A DNA stretch of 64,000 nucleotides, taken from Medicago truncatula. Its lineage: Eukaryota; Streptophyta; Magnoliopsida; Fabales; Fabaceae. Positions 58,422 to 64,000 of this stretch are shown one piece after another (within the stretch, counting starts at the first letter, position 1; every line of letters starts with the position of its first letter). Below the pieces are notes generated by a model. It saw only the letters and a list, made by a program, of their open reading frames with translations. It was not told the DNA's origin and did not search any database. The DNA lies in contig NC_053044.1 of the NCBI RefSeq assembly GCF_003473485.1, positions 9,932,501 to 9,996,500 of the forward strand. Reading direction: 5' to 3'. The translations under genes and the position numbers were made by a program.

Positions 58422-58584
58422 ATACTTACCTGGATGGGGTCAATGGGTGATCAAGAAGGCCCATGGCCTAGGAAGGTGACCTCCATTGCACTTTGGAGGG
58501 GTGCCTTCCTAAGGTCTACCCAAGTGGTGGAGCCTACATCATAATTTGTTGCTGTGGGGGCCTGCGTTCGCGCGGCCCCCTCCA
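58422..58584 (+). ncRNA. U1 spliceosomal snRNA
   Basis: The 5' end ATACTTACCTGG is the invariant 5'-splice-site recognition sequence. GATCAAGAAG at 58449-58458 is the loop bound by U1-70K. ATTGCAC at 58485-58491 is the loop bound by U1A. ATAATTTGT at 58541-58549 is the Sm-ring site. The final stem-loop GGGGGCCTGCG..CGCGGCCCCC ends at about 58584. The length of about 163 nt is normal for plant U1. With a perfect USE and TATA box upstream, it has all the sequence marks of a functional gene. It recognises the 5' splice site as the RNA core of U1 snRNP. The 3' end is placed by comparison with the family; a plant 3'-box was not clear. Confidence 0.93.
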
Positions 58585-58959
58585 ATCTTATTTCAAATTT
58601 TGTGTGATCGTGGCCTAGGCTCTGATAAATAGCCATTTGCTAGTTCAGATCTAATCCCAGCGTCTAAATTAACAAGTTTTATGGCATACTGGCAATGAAT
58701 CTTTATGCATTAGAGTAACCGTGGCGGTGTAGTGTCTAGTTACATAATTGTGTTTTGCAAAAGTTTATCAGTACCGACATTGATTATGACCAACCTCTAC
58801 TACTACAATTGATTACATCATGTGAATTCCTTGCACAAAACAATAATGACCATTTATTTACGCGAACAAACATTACATGAATCGTTTCATTCAAGCCTCT
58901 CATTTCCCAACATGCTACCTAAATGCATGAATTATAAGCACTCTGGATCATTACATGGA
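58585..58959. other. Downstream of U1, no gene recognised
   Basis: AT-rich; the U1 3'-end signal should lie in the first few tens of bases (CAATCTTATTTCAAATTTT), but it does not fit the consensus well. Confidence 0.4.
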
Positions 58960-59470
58960 TCGTTTCGGCTAAGGTATCTAGAGATGGAAAATTTATTAAA
59001 GTCACTTGTAACTAGACACACACAATTGAGAATTGCCAAATAAATTGCTCCAATTTTTATATCAAAGGAAACTAAGACAGTTCACGCTATCAATTTTTCA
59101 TTTTTATTTTTGAATCGGCAAAGTTAATATTGATAGGCCACTTCCTTGAACAAATTGAAACAGGGCAGGCTAGAGGAATACAAAACTGGTGCATCAAGAG
59201 GATTAACACAGCCTCTCAAACTCAGCAAATAGGAAATGAAAAATATAACAGGAACACCAAACTGTGCATAACACTTCTATAATCTACTCAGTGCACAGCA
59301 GACTTGAACCCTAGGAAAAAAACCAATTCAAACACGCCCAAAGATCCCCTAGGAAAACACGTGCAGAACACGCTTAGAATGCCAATACTCTAATCAGCCC
59401 CTGAAACAACTCCCAACAAGCTGAAATGACAGCATTCTCAGTTCCCGAGTTGTATATACTCTATACTGCA
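58960..59470. repeat. Decayed copy of the F-box spacer
   Basis: AAGGTATCTAGAGATGGAAA, ACTAGACACACACAATTGAG and GAATCGGCAAAGTTAATATT run in the same order as at 17810-18300. It extends the array beyond the last intact gene. The LINE-3'-like module is included. Confidence 0.6.
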
Positions 59471-59524
59471 CGCATACTGTCAAAAGCTTAATAGACAGTT
59501 TCCAGGGTCCCAACAGAGTTTACA

Positions 59525-59680
59525 CTATCAATTTTATCGACGGCATAAATCTGCTGTTTAAAAAGACAGAAGTATTCAATGCAAGACATGTCGGGGAACA
59601 CAACGGATAAGTGACCACTTCGGATTTTCTCTACAGAAGCTGAGACCGAGAGGTACTTTGCCGGCAATCCAAATTTTATT
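59525..59680 (-). pseudogene. Short relic of an F-box/DUF295 gene
   Basis: Minus-strand translation gives AGKVPLGLSF-like sequence followed by VVFPDMSCIEYFCLFKQQIY and AVDKI, equivalent to the PDMS...ICVFK.R.YAVDK segment of the intact genes. The F-box and the C-terminal half are gone. With spacer copies on both sides, it marks the remains of another cluster unit. Confidence 0.6.
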
Positions 59681-61589
59681 TTATAGTTTCTGTGATTTAA
59701 ATTTTTATTTTATTTTTTTATTTCTTTAAACTCAACATTTACGAGTTACATTTACCTCCCATCTAAAATACTAGCTAGACTCAAACTCGAAATCTCCATA
59801 TTCAAATTTAGCATTCGATTATTCATCTTTAAATGTGAGATTGATCGACCTAGACTAAGCATAAATAGATTTGTTTGTTAAAATTTTCAAAGGCTAAGGG
59901 TTTGTTTGACAATCACATTAAATTAGTTTATAGCTTATAAACTCTTCTGATTAAAAAGATATGTTTAGTAACAATAATTTTTTCATGAATTTATAGTTTA
60001 ATTATACTAGCTTATAATAACTATTTATAAACTAATTCAAATAGTTTATAACTTAAAACTTATAGTTTTCCTCATAATTTTACTAGTGTTGTTTTGATTG
60101 ACAAATAAATATTGATCAAATATATTTTGCATGTCATTTCATATTTATAAAGTAATTCAATTGTTACGTTTTAAAAATGGAATATTGTACTGCAAGGAAC
60201 AAACATGAATTGCTTTTTAAACAATTCAGGTTTTGATACACAACCCACAAGTCAATTATCCCATACACATCAATATGTTACATTGTATATTTAAAGTGAA
60301 TGTTAGCCTCTTATTATCTATAACATCATAGAAAATTGTGGCTATCTTACTCTTGTTAGTAGAAACAATGGACCAAACGACATATATAAGATTATAACTG
60401 AGAAGAGTATCTCTAATGGATGATATATACCTATTAGGTACACAAGTGAAATATGCTTAATGAGATACGTTTGCATTGCGATGCTCCAAGCAACTCAATA
60501 AACATTATAAGTAGAAGCAGTGTGATTATTGATTCAATATATTTACATCATAACAACAATGGACTCATTCCGTTGACGAACGAATCATAAGTTCATAACA
60601 AATATACGCATGTCTATGATAGCTTTAATACTTCAAAAATAATGCAAGTATAACACCATCAAATTTTGAATAACAACGAACAAATAAAGATTTTAGCAGA
60701 GTACATAAAGAGCAGTTTTCAATCTTCTTTATATAAATCAAACATTGCTTCTAATTACGCATCTTCTGAGTTCTGGACACCCCTTTGCTAGTCAATCACT
60801 CTTAGCCTGTTGTACACCAACCCCTTGCAGGAAATGTTCTGCAAAAAAACAAGACAGCAATGGTCAGAATTATATCAGCTTGAAATTACACATGACAATA
60901 GTTCAAAGACAAATACACATGACAGAACAATGTGGAGATTCCAAATGCATACAATTTTTCCTCTAGCTAATGAATATGTAATCTCATTTTTCCGTTTCAA
61001 AAACAATTGTACAAAATAAATAAGCTTGAAATTTACAAATACAATTAAACAATAATTTGGTATTTTTGAATATTCATTGTCTGTTCATAGTAAAAAGAAA
61101 CTCGTGAAATTGTGTAGTGAAAACTACATGAGCAGGAAAGTAAGCTGCAATTCCATTTCTTTCTCATGGAATAGGAGATCAATTGTTAAGATCTTATCTT
61201 TACAAACATCCCAATGAGCAAAAAATGCAGAAGCAAACTAAGATTAAAGCAGATGAACAACAACGCTAACCAAAAGTAATAGCAAATAAAATAACTGTAA
61301 CAATTGAAATGTTGGTAGCCCTTGATAGCCTATGCATTTATCAATCAATAAATTTAAGGCATTTAGCTAGCTACGGTTCCAGCGCTTTTTAAGACGTTTA
61401 GCAAGCAATACAAGTCACAACCAAATCCTCAAAATTTAAATGGGCAAGAGATTGGGATGCAATAAATTAGCAAATGAAGAAATAAAAGTAAGAGATTGGG
61501 AGAGTAACATATACACGGACAGAGGAAACTCAAGAAGCTTCTAAGCAAAATCTCTGTTAATTTTCTTTTCTTATAAGCAAACATTGTTT
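59681..61589. other. Intergenic region with spacer remnants
   Basis: 60580-61090 matches the F-box spacer (ACAAATATACGCATGTCTAT, TCTTCTGAGTTCTGGACACC; compare 18400-18650 and 39400-39800). Around 59890-60070 the TTTGTTTGACAATCACATTA start and repeated TTATAAACTA/TAGTTTATA phrases look like one end of a hAT-type MITE, without a proven partner. No gene. Confidence 0.45.
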
Positions 61590-61712
61590 GTTAGTTTGTC
61601 CGAGGGTGGGAAAATTTGTTAGCAGCAAGGATCAAACTTTGAGAGCATATTTTCTTTATACTCTTCGAGAGTCCTAACCCATACCACTAGGCTACATCCG
61701 TGTTATTTGAGA
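61590..61712 (-). mobile_element. SINE-like tRNA-derived fragment
   Basis: On the minus strand: GATGTAGCCTAGTGGTATGG holds a perfect polymerase III A box (TAGCCTAGTGG). About 45 bp later GTTTGATCC, followed by TTGCTGC, resembles a B box (GWTCRANNC, one mismatch). The tail after it is short. This fits a plant SINE head. The boundaries are uncertain. Confidence 0.45.
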
Positions 61713-62419
61713 GCATAACTAACAATCATGCATCGTGTTAAGTTTTCTTATTTACAACAAAGCATGGTGTGAATAGCATCTGATGCTCAGATTAGCCTAC
61801 ACAATGATGTCTGCCAAAAAGAAAAGAACATATTAATGCAACCATATAGCATTATATAGACAATGATGATTAGCAATACCAAAGTACTTTTTAACATTTA
61901 TAACTAAAAACAGTGAAAATCTTCAAACTGAACTTATTCAACAAATCAGCAAAAAAATCATAGCAGGGCAGTTCTCCAAAGTACTCTTTACCATTTGCAA
62001 CTTAAAATAGTTAAAATTTTACAATGAAATTAGTCTGTGACATTGACACTGATTTCAAGCTACAATATAGAGGACCGACAATTGAATAATAAGTAGTGTT
62101 TGGAGTTTCCTCATTGTTATTGGCAGAGTTCAGGGAGTGTGTTCAGTCAGGAAGGTAATTTGTAGGCAAGTCTGTCTGCGTTTTCTTTCTCTCAATCCCC
62201 ATATTTATGCCTAACACTGGGCAGGCAATCCATTCCACTTTATTCTTTTTTTAACAATCAAATTCATTCCATACTAATTCCTGATATGATCACCCTGCGA
62301 TTTTCTGGCTATCCCACTGCGTGTTATCCCAAGCAAGGTAGTCAAGAACGATTCCCAGCATGTAGGATCGCACGATCTTACGTGCCACAGCACCTCGACC
62401 GTGCTTTGACTTTACTCTG

Positions 62420-62610
62420 GTTCGGTTTTGCTCTGTTTCCTCTGTTTTATTGCCATTTTTCCTCTGTTTTCTTTGTTTTTTGCCGTTTTTCCTCTGTTTT
62501 TCTCTATTTTGTTGCTTGGTTCCTCTGTTTTTCCTCCACTATCCCCATTTTTATGCTTGGTTCCTCTGTTTTCCCTCAATTTTCCCTATATATTTCTCTC
62601 AATTCTATCA
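62420..62610. repeat. Pyrimidine-rich minisatellite-like repeat
   Basis: Repeated TTTCCTCTGTTTT units separated by GCC, GCTTGG or CTCTA phrases, about eight times on the plus strand. The open frames across it are a consequence of low complexity and are not called as genes. Confidence 0.6.
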
Positions 62611-62812
62611 ACAACCTACCGATCCTACTTACGAACCGTGTTACACTCCTCGTGGTTACGTTTTTTCACCGGCCGACCGATCCTACGTAGGATCACGATC
62701 CTGACTACATTGATCCCAAGGGGAATGTTGCACAAATGGAGGTTCTTGAATTGCAGGATCATGTGATCCCACGATCATATTCGCGATCCTACTGACATCG
62801 CTCTTAACTCCA

Positions 62813-62868
62813 TTACCTAACTGAGACTAATAGAGACCAAATTTACCTAACTGAGACTAATAGATACC
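62813..62868. repeat. Tandem duplication of 30-bp period
   Basis: TTACCTAACTGAGACTAATA followed by GAGACC, then, 30 bp later, the same phrase followed by GATACC. Two copies only. Confidence 0.75.
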
Positions 62869-63845
62869 GGTTGTAACCAGTACAGCTACAAAGTGCACTG
62901 GCAGACGCAGACTAGACCCCAACTAGTCCACCCTATACTCACCCATCAAGCAACCAATGAGCACAGATCGAAATTTTGACCCGTATTATGTAGCAAAATA
63001 TCAAACTAATCAGCAAATTAAGTAACTGAAAGAATAGATGGCAAATTAATTTAACAAGATAGAGATTATAGGTCACAGAGTAGTGAAAAAATTGTTTCTA
63101 GTAATAGCTAGTTTTATCCAACACATATCAAAGAAAATGATAACTATTAAAGACTGATAAATAATAATTGTAAAACATTTCCATCTGACCCAGCTTTGAA
63201 GATTTGTATACTCAAAGTTTTGGTAATTAATTATTTGAAGTTCTTAACCTTTCGTCATATAAATATAGCAACTGATCCCAATAGCAAATTGTTGCTGCAA
63301 GGAGCTAAAGAAAGGTTATGTCTATTTATGATTCCTAAAAATGACCTCATCAATATATTCTGGCCAGATTTATGTTTCTGCAGATGTGGCAAGAAAATAA
63401 TATTTTTCAAATGTTGGGACAAATTACATTGTTGGAGAAGCATCTTCTTAGTACCATGATAAATTATGCTGGCTTAATTAATCTAAGCCCCATTGATGTA
63501 TGTATGTAACTCAGAAATTACCATACTTGTATCATATAGTATTTTGGGTATAAAATGACGTGCGTGCGCTACTCAATGTGGGATTTGGCACTCAATAATA
63601 CCAAAATCCCCAACAATGCACAACAAAGAAAACCTCCAAATAGCTACAAATAAAGGATGATCTATCAAAATTCAAAACCTGATCTGAGTAAACAAGAAAC
63701 AAAAAGGATAGAATTTGTCATAGATAAGTTATATGGAACAGCATTGTTTACAACATCAGTTCCAATAAAGTAAACAAGAAACCAAGAGTTGGTCGTAATA
63801 ATTACCTAACATGTCAAACACAGAGCACTTGAAGATAACAGATCG

Positions 63846-64000
63846 CAGAGTGGCGGAACTGGGGGGTGGCAAGGGGGAGCCACCGCCACCCAAAAAATTT
63901 ATACACTGGAAATTACTATAATGCCCTTAATTAATATGAATATTACCAATTCAATTTCATTTCCTCTTCCCCTTTCTCTTTCATCTGATGCGCGTTCCTC
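63846..64000. mobile_element. Possible left end of a hAT-type element, cut by the window
   Basis: GCAGAGTGGCGGAACTGGGG followed by a G-rich run and CCACCCAAAAAATTT resembles the CAGAGGCGGA...CCCCCAAA style of plant hAT termini. The other end would lie outside the window, so it cannot be confirmed. Confidence 0.3.

Larger units (their letters stand above)
61713..63845. other. Intergenic region with low-complexity repeats, no gene recognised
   Basis: Contains the pyrimidine-rich repeat at 62420-62610 and a 30-bp tandem pair at 62813-62868 (listed separately). Around 62360-62800 the motif CGATCCTAC/GTAGGATCG and close variants occur at least five times. No protein family is recognised in the open frames. 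Confidence 0.45.

Noticed and set aside
62286-62766. Overlapping plus-strand open frames of 84-134 codons rich in Phe, Leu and Ser
   Set aside because: They are translations of the pyrimidine-rich repeat in several frames, which is expected from low complexity.
63196-63459. Plus-strand open frame of 87 codons
   Set aside because: AT-rich, no family resemblance, and overlapped by an equally long frame on the other strand.
63530-63600. USE-like ATCCCACATTG with a TTATA box about 20 bp downstream on the minus strand, suggesting a polymerase III snRNA gene
   Set aside because: The motif differs from the consensus at one base and the sequence where U6, U3 or a similar RNA should start does not match any of them.
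1-64000. tRNA genes and CRISPR-like arrays
   Set aside because: Only isolated A-box-like motifs in SINE-like pieces were found, with no cloverleaf; no regularly spaced short repeats are present.

Overview
This window looks like nuclear DNA of a papilionoid legume (Medicago/Trifolium-like). The evidence is AT-rich intergenic DNA, single-exon F-box/DUF295 genes of the plant-specific SKIP23-like type, a plant-type U1 snRNA gene, and plant LINE, MULE, hAT and Stowaway-like elements. The species is inferred from general resemblance only. I see no bacterial, viral or organellar gene set.

The main content is a tandem cluster of F-box/DUF295 genes, mostly on the minus strand. Seven look intact: 2827-3909, 9940-10938, 14948-16021, 28177-29175, 40430-41584, 48707-49816 (the only plus-strand copy) and 55854-56996. 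Four more are pseudogenes (5368-6442, 20574-21598, 24114-25202, 33143-34219), and a short relic lies at about 59525-59680. Two subfamilies alternate. Type A proteins start MASTDWC and type B proteins start MAALKMK. The basic repeat is type A gene, about 3-4.5 kb of conserved spacer, type B gene, then about 4 kb of a second spacer. Two successive pairs (5.3-21.6 kb) were then duplicated as a block of roughly 18 kb (24.1-41.6 kb), and later copies decayed, converted or inverted.

Mobile DNA fills the spacers. A 3.4-kb MULE (34296-37719) with 29-bp terminal inverted repeats and a 9-bp target duplication sits just upstream of one pseudogene. It keeps a FAR1-type DNA-binding domain and an OTU protease domain but has lost the catalytic core between them. 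There are several LINE fragments (11.4, 21.7, 29.7, 45.0, 51-52 and 57.3 kb), a hAT transposase relic (52.6-54.2 kb), a TIR element (42.2-43.3 kb), a solo-LTR-like fossil (43.3-44.5 kb), a Stowaway-like MITE (47.8-48.0 kb) and SINE-like pieces. A truncated ribosomal-protein L7-like pseudogene lies at 46.0 kb.

Apart from the F-box cluster, the clearest host gene is a U1 spliceosomal snRNA gene at 58422-58584. It has a correctly spaced plant USE and TATA box and all the main protein-binding loops. The first 2.8 kb and the last few kb hold no gene I can support.
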